From Indolivaga alginatilytica (GTDB lineage: Bacteria; Bacteroidota; Bacteroidia; Bacteroidales; Dysgonomonadaceae): a stretch of DNA of 64,000 nucleotides. Of the stretch, positions 27,857 through 36,453 are shown in pieces (positions within the stretch are counted from its first letter, which is position 1; every line of letters starts with the position of its first letter). The notes under the pieces were generated by a model that was not told the DNA's origin, did not search any database, and saw only the letters and a list, made by a program, of their open reading frames with translations. The position numbers and the translations under genes are program-made. The DNA lies in the NCBI RefSeq assembly GCF_003201355.1, contig NZ_QICL01000003.1, positions 114,574-178,573 on the forward strand. The letters are read 5' to 3'.

Positions 27857-28918
27857 TTATTTATTTAAAATATCCAGTTGCACTCTTACTGATTCTTCGT
27901 GTATAGCTTCTAGTATAACACGCATAAATTCAGGATTCATACCCATTTCAGTAGCTTGAGCAATACGTTTAGTCAGAATTTCATCATAACGATCGGTTTG
28001 TACGATAGTCATATTATGCTCTTTTTTGAAAGTGCCGATCTCTTTGGAAACACGCATGCGTTTAGCTATAAGTTCGAGTAACTGATCGTCTGCTTCATCA
28101 ATTTGACGGCGAAGAGCTGATAAATCTTCAGTTGTTTGTTTACCTTCACGTATAATTAATGCACCTAGTATTTCCTTTAATCTCTCAGGTGTTACTTGTT
28201 GAGAAGCATCACTCCAAGCAGAATCGGGGTTGCAATGTGTTTCGATGATCAGACCTTCGAAATTCAAATCCATAGCTTGTTGAGAAAGCGGTTGAATCAA
28301 ATCGCGTTTTCCTCCGATATGGCTAGGGTCGCAAATGATCGGAAGATCAGGGTAACGACGTTTCAATTCGATTGGTATATGCCATTGTGGAAGGTTACGG
28401 TATATCTTTTTGTCGAAAGAACTGAATCCTCTGTGTATAGCTCCCAGTTTAGTTAAACCAACATTGCTTAAACGTTCCAGTGCACCGATCCATAATTCGA
28501 GATCAGGATTTACAGGATTCTTTACTAGTACAGGAATATCGACTCCTTGTAAAGCTTCTGCAATTTCTTGTACAGCAAAAGGGTTTGCAGTTGTACGTGC
28601 ACCGATCCAAAGTAAATCTACTCCGTATTTAAGAGCTTCGTATACATGTTTTTGAGTGGCAACTTCTGTAGAAACATACATTCCCGTTTCTTTTTTCACT
28701 CTCTTCAACCAAGCTAAGCCTTCGCTTCCGATACCTTCAAAACCTCCGGGTTTAGTACGGGGTTTCCATATTCCGGCACGCATTACTTTAATACCGTCAG
28801 CTGCCAGTTGTTTGGCAGTTTCCATTACTTGGTCTTCAGTTTCGGCACTGCAAGGTCCTGCAATAACGAAAGGTCTTTTCGGGTCTACTCCCGGAAGTAA
28901 AATTGATTCTAATTTCAT
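27857..28918 (-). CDS. Bifunctional DAHP synthase / chorismate mutase
   Basis: 353 residues. Residues about 1-255 are a class I-beta-type DAHP (KDO8P-like) synthase with FVIAGPCSAE, KPRTKPGGFEG, IGARTT and DPSHIGG, catalysing the first step of the shikimate pathway. Residues about 265-353 are an AroQ-type chorismate mutase (LSALRRQIDEADDQLLELIAKRM). The fusion joins the entry and branch steps of Phe/Tyr synthesis, and the mutase domain often provides feedback control. It lies between the GNAT gene and tyrA. Confidence 0.94.
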   Translation of the reverse strand: MKLESILLPGVDPKRPFVIAGPCSAETEDQVMETAKQLAADGIKVMRAGIWKPRTKPGGFEGIGSEGLAWLKRVKKETGMYVSTEVATQKHVYEALKYGVDLLWIGARTTANPFAVQEIAEALQGVDIPVLVKNPVNPDLELWIGALERLSNVGLTKLGAIHRGFSSFDKKIYRNLPQWHIPIELKRRYPDLPIICDPSHIGGKRDLIQPLSQQAMDLNFEGLIIETHCNPDSAWSDASQQVTPERLKEILGALIIREGKQTTEDLSALRRQIDEADDQLLELIAKRMRVSKEIGTFKKEHNMTIVQTDRYDEILTKRIAQATEMGMNPEFMRVILEAIHEESVRVQLDILNK

Positions 28919-29019
28919 CTTGTTTTTTATTTTAATTATTGATTATTACTTTTTTTGTTTACATACAGAGGTCACAAAGGTATATCACAGAGTTGAGTTT
29001 ATAAAGAATCATGCCTCTA

Positions 29020-29577
29020 TTAAATATTCGCAACCTTTAATGTCATTGTTATCTCATCTACATATTCATCAGATGATAGCTTAATAAAATCGGGATGCCT
29101 TCCAATCTCTGTAAAACCGAATTTATGATAGAGTGCAATTCCATTTTTATTGGTTACGTATGTTCCCAGCCAAAGAATTTCTATCGATGGATTTTCTTTA
29201 GCCCATTTTATTGCAGCCTCAAAAAATGCTGATCCAACTCCTTTGCCCCTCCATGATGCAAGCATACCTATACCAATGCAAGAGGTGTGTTTCATCATTT
29301 CTCTTTGGGCTCCGTTAAGGCTTATATTCCCAATGATCCGATTATCGTATGTTGCTACTAATAGCAGGCTATTTTTGCTGTCGATAAGAGATTTGATCCA
29401 TGTGGCTTCTTCATCCGCCGTAAGGTTAAATTCTCCTTGAGTGTAGGGTATAAATTCACTCTCTTCAACATATTCCTTTACAACAGCTACCAGCTCTTCG
29501 GCATCGTTCATTCGGGCTTCACGGATAACTATGGTTTCTCCGTTCTTTAAGACTGATTCTATTGCTTCAAATTTCAT
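29020..29577 (-). CDS. GNAT family N-acetyltransferase
   Basis: 185 residues with a RimI-like GNAT fold. The acetyl-CoA site is RGKGVG within GIGMLASWRGKGVGSAFF, followed by GTYVTNKNGIALYHKFGFTEIGR, the usual motif B. Substrate unknown. It sits inside the aromatic amino-acid operon, 12 bases after the aminotransferase, although nothing ties it to that pathway; it may simply share the transcript. Confidence 0.85.
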   Translation of the reverse strand: MKFEAIESVLKNGETIVIREARMNDAEELVAVVKEYVEESEFIPYTQGEFNLTADEEATWIKSLIDSKNSLLLVATYDNRIIGNISLNGAQREMMKHTSCIGIGMLASWRGKGVGSAFFEAAIKWAKENPSIEILWLGTYVTNKNGIALYHKFGFTEIGRHPDFIKLSSDEYVDEITMTLKVANI

Positions 29578-29589
29578 GTCTGATAGAAT

Positions 29590-30762
29590 TTAAGCCAGTT
29601 TTTTTATTCTTTCCAAAGCCTCTTTCAGCATTTGCTCATTGCAGCAAAGAGAGATGCGGATGTATCTTTTGCCTTTATCGCCGAATATAAATCCGGGGGT
29701 AAGGAATACATTTGCTTCATATAGAATTTTGTCTGCCAGTTCAGCACTGTCTTTGTACGTATCAGGAATTTTTCCCCATAAGAACAGACCTACTTGCTTC
29801 GGATCAAAAGTACAGCCTAAGGTATCCATTATTTGCTCTGCATACTTGCGGCGGGCCGTGTATAAGTTGATATTATTCTCTATATGCCATTCTTCCGAAT
29901 TGTTGAGTGCTGCAATAGCTGCTAATTGAACAGGTTTAAACTGACCGCTGTCGATATTACTTTTCACTTTCAGTATCCATTGTACAAATTGCGGATTGGA
30001 TGCCAACATAGCCATACGCCACCCCGGCATATTGTGCGATTTGCTGAGCGAATTCATTTCAATACAAATATCTTTAGCCCCTTCTATTTGCAGGATGCTC
30101 AATCTGTTTGTATTTAAAATAAAGCTATATGGATTATCATTGACGATTACAATTCCGTGTTTCTTACCGAACGCGACCAAACGCTCATATAATTCTACTG
30201 TTGCATTTGCTCCGGTAGGCATATTGGGATAATTAACCCACATCAATTTTACATTCGACAAGTCTGTTTTTTCGAGAGCCTCAAAATCCGGCTGCCAATT
30301 ATTGTTCTCATCCAGATCGTAAGTATGTATTTTGGCTTGCACCAGATTACTAACTGATGTATATGTCGGGTAACCGGGATTTGGGATGAGTACACCATCT
30401 CCGGGATTAAGAAATGTAAGTGAAATATGTAAGATTCCTTCCTTAGATCCTATAAGCGGCTGAACTTCCCGAGAAGGGTCTAAATCTACCTTATACCATT
30501 TCTTGTACCAATCAGCGAAAGCACAGCGTAGTTCGGGTATACCTACGTAAGGCTGATATCCGTGTACGTCTGGTTTTACAGCCGATTCGCATAGAGCCTC
30601 TATCGTCTCTTTGGAAGGAGGCAGATCGGGGCTTCCTATGCCCAGGCTTATTACATTTTTGCCTGCTGCATTCATCTCGGCAACTTCTTTAAGTTTTGTC
30701 GAGAAATAGTATTCGCTAATAGAATTGAGGCGCTCTGCCGGAGTAATCTGTTTCGTGCTCAT
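29590..30762 (-). CDS. PLP-dependent aminotransferase of the Phe/Tyr operon
   Basis: 390 residues, fold-type I (class I/II) aminotransferase. Landmarks: SLGIGSPDLPPS, NPGYPTY, VNYPNMPTGA, the PLP lysine in NSLSKSHNMPGWRMA, and the carboxylate-binding Arg near the C-terminus (RYIRISL). Its place between pheA and the DAHP synthase suggests it makes Phe and/or Tyr from the keto acids, but sequence alone also allows LL-diaminopimelate or alanine-type activity. Confidence 0.88.
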   Translation of the reverse strand: MSTKQITPAERLNSISEYYFSTKLKEVAEMNAAGKNVISLGIGSPDLPPSKETIEALCESAVKPDVHGYQPYVGIPELRCAFADWYKKWYKVDLDPSREVQPLIGSKEGILHISLTFLNPGDGVLIPNPGYPTYTSVSNLVQAKIHTYDLDENNNWQPDFEALEKTDLSNVKLMWVNYPNMPTGANATVELYERLVAFGKKHGIVIVNDNPYSFILNTNRLSILQIEGAKDICIEMNSLSKSHNMPGWRMAMLASNPQFVQWILKVKSNIDSGQFKPVQLAAIAALNNSEEWHIENNINLYTARRKYAEQIMDTLGCTFDPKQVGLFLWGKIPDTYKDSAELADKILYEANVFLTPGFIFGDKGKRYIRISLCCNEQMLKEALERIKKLA

Positions 30763-30799
30763 ATTTCTAAGTAAAGTTACAATTTAATGATAATTCCGG

Positions 30800-30860
30800 T
30801 TGTAGGGGCAGACCTGCGTATCTGGCTTTTGTAGGTGAACATATAGTTCACACCCCTACA
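30800..30860. repeat. TGTAGGGG-type inverted repeat between pheA and the aminotransferase
   Basis: Outer ends TGTAGGGG (30801-30808) and CCCCTACA (30853-30860) pair. Inside lie a second TGTAGG and a hairpin GTGAAC/GTTCAC (30835-30840, 30846-30851). It is a degenerate relative of the perfect repeat at 26940-27000. Confidence 0.7.
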
Positions 30861-30890
30861 CCAAAGTAATGAAAAGGTATCGAACCTTTA
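30859..30890 (-). repeat. Dispersed palindromic repeat at the pheA stop
   Basis: Reverse copy with an altered but still self-complementary head: AAAGGTATCGAACCTTTA (AAAGGT pairs with ACCTTT). CACCAAAGTAATG precedes it. Its final TTA is the pheA stop codon on the minus strand. Confidence 0.65.
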
Positions 30891-31733
30891 TAGTTCACTT
30901 TGTCTTCCTTCAGGGTAATCTCCCAATATTTTCAAATCGCTGATTAATGGACGTATTGCTGTCAGTGATTGTTGATATCGTTCATAATTATCGAATTTTA
31001 TATCTACATAAAACTGATATTCCCATTCTCTGCCAATAATAGGAAGCGATTGTATCTTAGTCAGGTTTACATGATAGAATGAAAGTACAGATAGTACCTG
31101 CGATAAGCTTCCCTCGCTGTGAGGCACTGTAAAAACAATAGATGATTTATTTAATACTTCGTCTTTCTGTATTTCGTCTACAATCCATCGGTTGCCAAAA
31201 ATAAGAAAGCGAGTAAAATTGTGCTTGTTAGTTTCAATTCCCCTCGCTAGTATATCTAATCCGTATATTTCGGCTGCTCTTGTACTGCATATGGCTGCTG
31301 TGCCTACTAGGTTTTTATCGGCAATATCTTTTGCTGCAAGTGCTGTATCCTCGTGTTCCACTACTTTTACTTTAGGTAAAGTTTCTAAGAAATCGACACA
31401 CTGCATCAATGCAATAGGGTGAGATGTTACTTCTTTAATGTCATGTATACTTTGTCCGGGTAATGCAGCCAGGCAATGCGATACACGTTGTTTGTATTCA
31501 CCGGCAATAGGTAGCTTATTTGTCTTTAGCAATTCATAGTTTTGTAGGAGACTACCTGCAATTGTATTCTCAATAGCCATGATCCCGATTATATTCGGAT
31601 CTTTCTTGATAGAGGTAAAAATATCTTTAAATGTGATACAGGGAACGATTTCAACCTCTTCTCCTACAAAAAAGTTTTCTGCTGCTATCCCGTGATATGC
31701 TCCGAGTCCTCCTTGAATTGCTACCTTTCTCAT
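30888..31733 (-). CDS. pheA: Prephenate dehydratase
   Basis: 281 residues; converts prephenate to phenylpyruvate. The N-terminal catalytic part carries IENTIAGSL, SHPIALMQC and the catalytic TRF motif at 174-176 (HNFTRFLIFG). A C-terminal ACT domain from about 195 (GSLSQVLSVLSFYHVNLTKIQS) would sense phenylalanine. No chorismate mutase domain, in agreement with the separate DAHP synthase fusion. First structural gene of the operon, 128 bases after the attenuator terminator. Confidence 0.95.
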   Translation of the reverse strand: MRKVAIQGGLGAYHGIAAENFFVGEEVEIVPCITFKDIFTSIKKDPNIIGIMAIENTIAGSLLQNYELLKTNKLPIAGEYKQRVSHCLAALPGQSIHDIKEVTSHPIALMQCVDFLETLPKVKVVEHEDTALAAKDIADKNLVGTAAICSTRAAEIYGLDILARGIETNKHNFTRFLIFGNRWIVDEIQKDEVLNKSSIVFTVPHSEGSLSQVLSVLSFYHVNLTKIQSLPIIGREWEYQFYVDIKFDNYERYQQSLTAIRPLISDLKILGDYPEGRQSEL

Positions 31734-31767
31734 TTGAGTAATTTCTATTATTTGTTTGTATATGACT

Positions 31768-31838
31768 TAATATCTGAGACCTTTTCTTGCTTTGACAAGT
31801 ATAATATCTATTGATTATTATAGCTTCTAAATACTTCA
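31768..31838 (+). repeat. Dispersed palindromic repeat in the pheA leader
   Basis: Degenerate copy: TAATATCTGAGACCTTTTC, then TTGCTTTGACAAGTATAAT and a TTATAG segment. It lies between the attenuator terminator and the pheA start. Confidence 0.6.
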
Positions 31839-31860
31839 TTCATTTTTCCGGAATACTTAA

Positions 31861-31894
31861 AATGAAAAAATCCCGTCAGGCTTGACAGGATTTT
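31861..31894 (-). terminator. Attenuator terminator of the Phe/Tyr operon
   Basis: On the minus strand a 12-bp stem (31894-31883 with 31878-31867), loop AGCC, then TTTTTT. One pair (31874/31887) is C:A on the + strand but G:U in the minus transcript, which shows which strand is used. The 5' arm is also complementary to the segment 31929-31939 just after the leader stop codon. Confidence 0.9.
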
Positions 31895-31928
31895 ATATAT
31901 CTATTATGTTGTTTTCTTTACTACATAC

Positions 31929-31939
31929 AAAATCCTGTC
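31929..31939 (-). promoter_or_regulatory. Antiterminator arm of the Phe/Tyr attenuator
   Basis: GACAGGATTTT begins immediately after the leader peptide stop and pairs perfectly over 11 bases with AAAATCCTGTC, the 5' arm of the terminator. A ribosome at the stop codon would cover it and allow termination; a ribosome stalled at Phe or Tyr codons would leave it free. Confidence 0.85.
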
Positions 31940-31996
31940 TTACCTTTTAAAGTAAAAGTAAAAAAAGAAGTAGTATGCAAAAGAAAAATTTCTCAT
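31940..31996 (-). CDS. Phe/Tyr leader peptide of the attenuator
   Basis: An 18-codon frame reads MRNFSFAYYFFFYFYFKR and ends in TAA. Seven residues are Phe and four Tyr, including a run Y-Y-F-F-F-Y-F-Y-F. It starts about 20 nt downstream of a consensus promoter and stops one base before the antiterminator arm. The operon below makes exactly Phe and Tyr. Composition, position and the competing hairpins together are the standard picture of ribosome-mediated attenuation. Confidence 0.9.
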   Translation of the reverse strand: MRNFSFAYYFFFYFYFKR

Positions 31997-32023
31997 TGTT
32001 CTGTTTTTCGTAAAATGATTTGA

Positions 32024-32052
32024 CAAAAGTAATATTTTTTTGACAAATGCAA
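32024..32052 (-). promoter_or_regulatory. Promoter of the Phe/Tyr operon
   Basis: Minus strand: TTG at 32052-32050, an 18-base spacer, then TACTTTTG at 32031-32024. The transcript would start near 32017, about 20 nt before the leader peptide ATG. Confidence 0.7.
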
Positions 32053-32633
32053 TTCTTTTTTCATATTTTTTTATTGATCACTTATATATACTGTATTTTG
32101 CAGTCTTTTTTTGTGGATATATAAATGTCTTTTTGAAGTTTTTTAGGCGTATTTTCAATCATTAATTATTGCTTTATATAAAACTATAGTATTTGTAAAT
32201 TTCTAATCTTGTATTTCACTCTGTTTTTATACCTTCTTTTAGATGTTATAAATGCTGTTTTTTGTTGATTTTTTTATTTTTATTATTTCTAGTGTTATGT
32301 TTGTCTAATAGAATATAGTATTTGTAATATCTTATATAATAAGGTATTGTATTTTATGTTTTTGTGAAATTGCTTATTAATTATAGTGTCCCTATGTTCT
32401 ATATAAATATATGATATAATGATTTTATTTGAAGTTATCTATGATCATTTTAATGGTTTATGTAGGCTTATAAAGGGTGGTTTTTTGCTATTACTTACTT
32501 CCATTTTATATGAGAAAACACTTGTTCTTTTAAGAGATATTCTTGTTAGGTAGAATTATTCTGTTTAGTAATAATGTTTGACTCTAAAATATATCACCTA
32601 TGATAAAAAAATGGAGAATTAAAGAATTAGATA

Positions 32634-32641
32634 TAACTTTG
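32634..32641 (+). promoter_or_regulatory. -7 box for dusB
   Basis: TAACTTTG fits TAnnTTTG; about 95 bases before the dusB ATG. The leader would include the repeat at 32692-32723. Confidence 0.5.
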
Positions 32642-32691
32642 TCTTCGATTTTTTAGATATAGTAGGTTCTAATAACGTTTTTCTTAGACTG

Positions 32692-32723
32692 CTTGCTGAA
32701 ATAATAAATAGGTCTGTGACCTA
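32692..32723 (-). repeat. Dispersed palindromic repeat in the dusB leader
   Basis: Reverse copy: CTTGCTGAAATAATAAATA then the palindrome GGTCTGTGACC (32711-32721). Confidence 0.7.
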
Positions 32724-32737
32724 AATCAATTAAAGTA

Positions 32738-33724
32738 ATGAAAATTAGCAATATAAATTTTACAGACCAACCGGTCTTTCTGGCTCCAATGGAAGATGTT
32801 ACGGATATGGATTTCAGAGTTTTGTGTAAAGAATTTGGAGCAGACATGGTTTATACGGAGTTTGTTTCGAGCGATGCTTTGATAAGACATGTAAATAAGA
32901 CCAAAGAAAAGCTGATTATCTGCGAAGCTGAGCGTCCTGTTGCCATACAAATATATGGCAGGGAGGTTGAGGCGATGGTAGAGGCTGCCAAAATCTGTGA
33001 GGAAGCTCAGCCTGATATTATCGATATAAACTTTGGCTGTCCCGTAAAGAAGGTTGCTGGAAAGGGTGCAGGTTCGGGTATGATGAAAACGCCGGAACTT
33101 ATGGTTGAAATAACACGTGAAGTTGTAAAGGCTGTAAATTTGCCTGTTACGCTGAAAACCCGTTTAGGCTGGGATCATGACTCGAAAATAATTGTAGAAC
33201 TTGCCGAGCAATTGCAAGATGTGGGTATACAGGCTTTGACCATTCACGGCAGAACCCGTAGTCAAATGTATAGAGACAATGCTGATTGGTCTTTGATTGC
33301 AGATGTGAAGAACAACCAGCGTATGCACATTCCTATTATCGGTAATGGCGATGTTACTACCCCTGAAGAATGCAAATTTCGATTTGATCAAACGGGTGTA
33401 GATGCAGTGATGATAGGCCGTGGTGCTATCGGTAACCCATGGATATTTAAAGAAGTAAAACATTTCCTTAAAACGGGAGAGTTGTTGCCTGATGAATCAT
33501 TTGTCTGGTATTTAAATATTCTGAAAGACTATATTAAAAAGAATGTAGACCATTCGGGAGAGCGAGGAGGCATTATTCATAGCCGCAGGCATTTAGCGGC
33601 AAGTAACTTGTTTAAAGGTATCCCCGATTTCAAAAAGACCCGTATTGCTATGCTGAGGGCTGCAACTCTTGACGAATTATTTTCTATATTGGATTCTATC
33701 CCGGGAGAGTTTGGTCTTGAATAA
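32738..33724 (+). CDS. dusB: tRNA-dihydrouridine synthase
   Basis: 328 residues, FMN-dependent TIM-barrel enzyme reducing uridines in the tRNA D-loop. Motifs: APMEDVTDMDFR near the N-terminus, IDINFGCPVKKVAGKGAGS with the catalytic Cys, LKTRLGWD, IHGRTRSQMY, GNGDV and MIGRGAIGNPWIF. The DusB-type assignment rests on overall pattern and length. Its promoter and leader carry a dispersed repeat. Confidence 0.94.
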   Translation: MKISNINFTDQPVFLAPMEDVTDMDFRVLCKEFGADMVYTEFVSSDALIRHVNKTKEKLIICEAERPVAIQIYGREVEAMVEAAKICEEAQPDIIDINFGCPVKKVAGKGAGSGMMKTPELMVEITREVVKAVNLPVTLKTRLGWDHDSKIIVELAEQLQDVGIQALTIHGRTRSQMYRDNADWSLIADVKNNQRMHIPIIGNGDVTTPEECKFRFDQTGVDAVMIGRGAIGNPWIFKEVKHFLKTGELLPDESFVWYLNILKDYIKKNVDHSGERGGIIHSRRHLAASNLFKGIPDFKKTRIAMLRAATLDELFSILDSIPGEFGLE

Positions 33725-33751
33725 GCCATTTTGTGATATCCTGAAAATAAA

Positions 33752-33786
33752 GAGTCGAATACTGGTTTCACAACTGGTATTCGACT
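33752..33786 (+). terminator. Hairpin after dusB
   Basis: AGTCGAATAC pairs with GTATTCGACT over 10 bases around a loop of about 14. It lies between convergent genes. The U-run is weak. Confidence 0.6.
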
Positions 33787-33810
33787 ATAATTGAGTTAGT
33801 AGTAAAAATT

Positions 33811-34275
33811 TTATCTTGAACTAAAGTCGGAAACTAATACCCCTTTATCTCCAATGTTCAGGTAATCTATAGTGAGTAGCTGACCTTCCGAACCATAGGT
33901 GTACATTGCGTATTTTATTTCATTTTCCCACATTTCATTTGATTCATTGAATGTTGTATAAGACAGTATTTGGAGTTGTCCATTAGTACTGTACTCATAT
34001 TGGTATTTCTGAATCGCATTCCATTTCGATTGATTAGAATTCCATACAGATAATACTCTCTCCCGAAGATTTCCATTGTTGTCATACTTATTCTCGTATT
34101 GCTTAATAAGTATGAGATTTTTGTCGTCTTCACCTTTGCAAACAGTTGTTTTTACTATTTGCCCTTGTTTATTTACTTCATTGTTTTTATAGAGACTTTC
34201 TTTGCCGGAGGCGTTTTCAATATTGGCTATCAGTGCAAGAGCTGAAATAGCTAAGGTAATTATGATTGTTTTCAT
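33811..34275 (-). CDS. Secreted DUF3836-like protein
   Basis: 154 residues with a signal peptide (about 1-24, ending NASG). The mature part has repeated Tyr/Asp/Gly units (KYDNNGNL, YEYSTNGQL, YTYGSEGQL) of the kind seen in DUF3836 and YD-type proteins from Bacteroidota, with W residues between them (WNSNQSKWNAIQKYQY). Probably exported; function unknown. Family assignment is by resemblance only. Confidence 0.65.
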   Translation of the reverse strand: MKTIIITLAISALALIANIENASGKESLYKNNEVNKQGQIVKTTVCKGEDDKNLILIKQYENKYDNNGNLRERVLSVWNSNQSKWNAIQKYQYEYSTNGQLQILSYTTFNESNEMWENEIKYAMYTYGSEGQLLTIDYLNIGDKGVLVSDFSSR

Positions 34276-34474
34276 GATCTTGAGTATTTGTAATTAAAGG
34301 CTGTTTAGATATAAGACTCCTCGAAGAGGTTATTTGTTACAATCCAATGCTTTTTAGTATATTTTCTCTTTTTTTTAGAGAGCTGTTTGCTAGGGACGGT
34401 GATTACCCCGTCCGTTATATAAAAGGATGACAGCATTGAGAGTTACTCCTGTACTTATGTACCTTGTTGATTAC

Positions 34475-35893
34475 TTAGTCGTTATCCCAGTAGTCAGAAA
34501 AATGGTGACGATAATTAATCGGTTCATCTATTATTACTGTCTTATTAAGAGGACTGTTTATCTCGATTTCAAATAATTCTCTGTTCCACGGATGATTTCT
34601 GTTGTACAAATGAGGTTTGAGCAGTACCAGTGAATCGTGTATATTATAGCTGAATTTAGCATCCGTTGCTTTTGCTTTTGCTGCCTGAAAACTCCTGTCA
34701 AAGGCCGTCTTTTTTATTTTTATTTCAAAATTTTTATAGATAGTATCCTGATTTACCCGAACTTTTGGAAAAACAAACCAAGATTTAGGATCGCCGTCTA
34801 AAGTATATAGTTCATTTTCATTTTTTCCCCAATGATATGCACTCTGTAAATCGGGATGAAGCCTTACATGCAGCGTATCGGATGTGGTATTTATATGGAC
34901 TCTTTCTGTGAAATCGGCATCTTCGTAATAATTTTTTGCCTGTTTGGTTGATATTATTCCTATATAAGAGCCTGCACCAATCCATATCAGAAATGCAATA
35001 CCAAATATGACGAAATCTTTAGGGGTGATTTTTGTGTATATTATAATCCCTAAGTATATTAAACAGATTGCAGGTAAGAACCATAAAATTGCCAATGCAA
35101 TATTGATATTACTGGAGTAGAAGCCAAATATGATTAAGAAGTCGCCAACAGAAGGAAGGTCTACTATCGCAGGAAAGAATATTGCAAATCCTCCAAGTAG
35201 AATTATTCCTATTCCAATCATGAATATGATAGTTCCACACACTGCTTTAATAATAGAACCTAGTACAGATCCCATGTGGCTTTCTCTTTTTCTTGGAATT
35301 TTGGCTGTCCTGTTTTCTATAGCTTCTATACTTGGATCTTCTCCCGACATAGCCAGTTTTTGAGCCATAGTTCTGGCTTTGGGCATGGCTATCCATAATA
35401 GAAAGTAGGAAGCAAGGAGATAACCGGCCAGTTTATCCGTAGCAAAACCTGCTAACGCAATACTGGCTGCGTATGCAACTCTGACTATGACAGGATCGAG
35501 GTGGAAAAATTTTGCCAGTCCGGCGCAAACCCCTCCGAGAACTCCGTTTTCTTTATCTCTGTATAATTTTTTGCGGATTGTTGTATTCTCAGGCTTTTCG
35601 GGTTGGCTGTTATTATCAGTGTCTGTTGCTTCTTCCTCAAAATCAACAGGATTCCCCATGATACCTATAATGCTGTTAGCATCTTCCAGCGTGATTATAT
35701 TTTCACTTTTACTTGCTTTCATTTGCAGGAGTTCGCACATACGAGCTTCTATGTCTGCAATAATCTCAGTGCCGTCTTCTTTGTTCTCGAAATGGAGCTT
35801 CAGATTATCAAGATAAGATTTCAATATCTCGTATGCGTCTGCATCTAATGTGAATGCGTATCCTCCTATACTGGCTTTTATTGTCTCTTTCAT
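34475..35893 (-). CDS. PspC domain protein, long form
   Basis: 472 residues. Residues 1-90 form a soluble domain (KASIGGYAFTLDADAYEIL ... DIEARMCELL) shared with the shorter paralogue at 36454. A PspC domain follows at about 108-175 (KLYRDKENGVLGGVCAGLAKFFHLDPVIVRV). Three or four further helices lie between 210 and 315, and the C-terminal 150 residues are periplasmic and beta-rich. PspC proteins act in envelope-stress responses. The PadR gene is 33 bases upstream, so the module is probably self-regulated. Confidence 0.88.
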   Translation of the reverse strand: MKETIKASIGGYAFTLDADAYEILKSYLDNLKLHFENKEDGTEIIADIEARMCELLQMKASKSENIITLEDANSIIGIMGNPVDFEEEATDTDNNSQPEKPENTTIRKKLYRDKENGVLGGVCAGLAKFFHLDPVIVRVAYAASIALAGFATDKLAGYLLASYFLLWIAMPKARTMAQKLAMSGEDPSIEAIENRTAKIPRKRESHMGSVLGSIIKAVCGTIIFMIGIGIILLGGFAIFFPAIVDLPSVGDFLIIFGFYSSNINIALAILWFLPAICLIYLGIIIYTKITPKDFVIFGIAFLIWIGAGSYIGIISTKQAKNYYEDADFTERVHINTTSDTLHVRLHPDLQSAYHWGKNENELYTLDGDPKSWFVFPKVRVNQDTIYKNFEIKIKKTAFDRSFQAAKAKATDAKFSYNIHDSLVLLKPHLYNRNHPWNRELFEIEINSPLNKTVIIDEPINYRHHFSDYWDND

Positions 35894-35926
35894 TTTGGTA
35901 CTTTGTTAAGTTGTAGTTATTTGTTA

Positions 35927-36292
35927 TCAACTATTTGATTCAGGGACATTCAGAAATTGATTTTTCCGGATGCGGGCAATCGTATTTACCAGATCTGCCC
36001 ATACATTGTCGAGCTCTGCTAATACTGCTTTGCCTCTCTCTGTGATAGAGTAATACTTACGGGGTGGCCCTTGAGTAGATTCTTCCCATCTGTACGACAG
36101 TAACTCCTGATTCTTTTGTCTGGTTAACAGGGGATATAAAGTTCCTTCAACCACTATCATTTCCGATTCTTTCAACTCATTGATGATCGAAGATGCATAG
36201 GCGTCACCTTCTGAAAGGATGCTTAAGATGCAATACTCGAGAATGCCTTTTCTCATCTGAGCTTTTATGTTGTCTACATTAATTGGTTCCAT
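35927..36292 (-). CDS. PadR family transcriptional regulator
   Basis: 121 residues from the ATG at 36292; an upstream alternative start would add about 43 residues without family resemblance. The winged helix has the family hallmark VEGTLYPLLTRQKNQELL followed by GPPRKYYSITERG. PadR repressors commonly control membrane-stress or transport genes next to them. It lies between two PspC genes on the same strand. Confidence 0.92.
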   Translation of the reverse strand: MEPINVDNIKAQMRKGILEYCILSILSEGDAYASSIINELKESEMIVVEGTLYPLLTRQKNQELLSYRWEESTQGPPRKYYSITERGKAVLAELDNVWADLVNTIARIRKNQFLNVPESNS

Positions 36293-36453
36293 ATTCTGAT
36301 TTTTTAATGCGTTAGTTATAATAAGTAACGTTAAATAGTTGAAGCGATGCCTTATCGCTATAATTGCCTTTGAATATTTTATATACCAAGGTAATAAGAA
36401 AGTCCGAGGCCTTGGATGCAATATTGTTTGTCACAAAAGAGAGATCTGTGGCT

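Larger units (their letters stand above)
31734..32737. other. 1-kb gene-poor region between the Phe/Tyr operon and dusB
   Basis: The first third holds the operon leader: repeat, terminator, antiterminator arm, leader peptide and promoter up to 32052. From 32053 to about 32633 the DNA is very AT-rich with no supported gene; the 14-mer TATAGTATTTGTAA occurs twice (32185-32198, 32314-32327). The last 100 bases contain a -7 box and a repeat before dusB. Confidence 0.6.

Noticed and set aside
32599-32655. An 18-codon leader peptide before dusB
   Set aside because: The frame has no bias in composition, overlaps the dusB -7 box and is not followed by competing hairpins.
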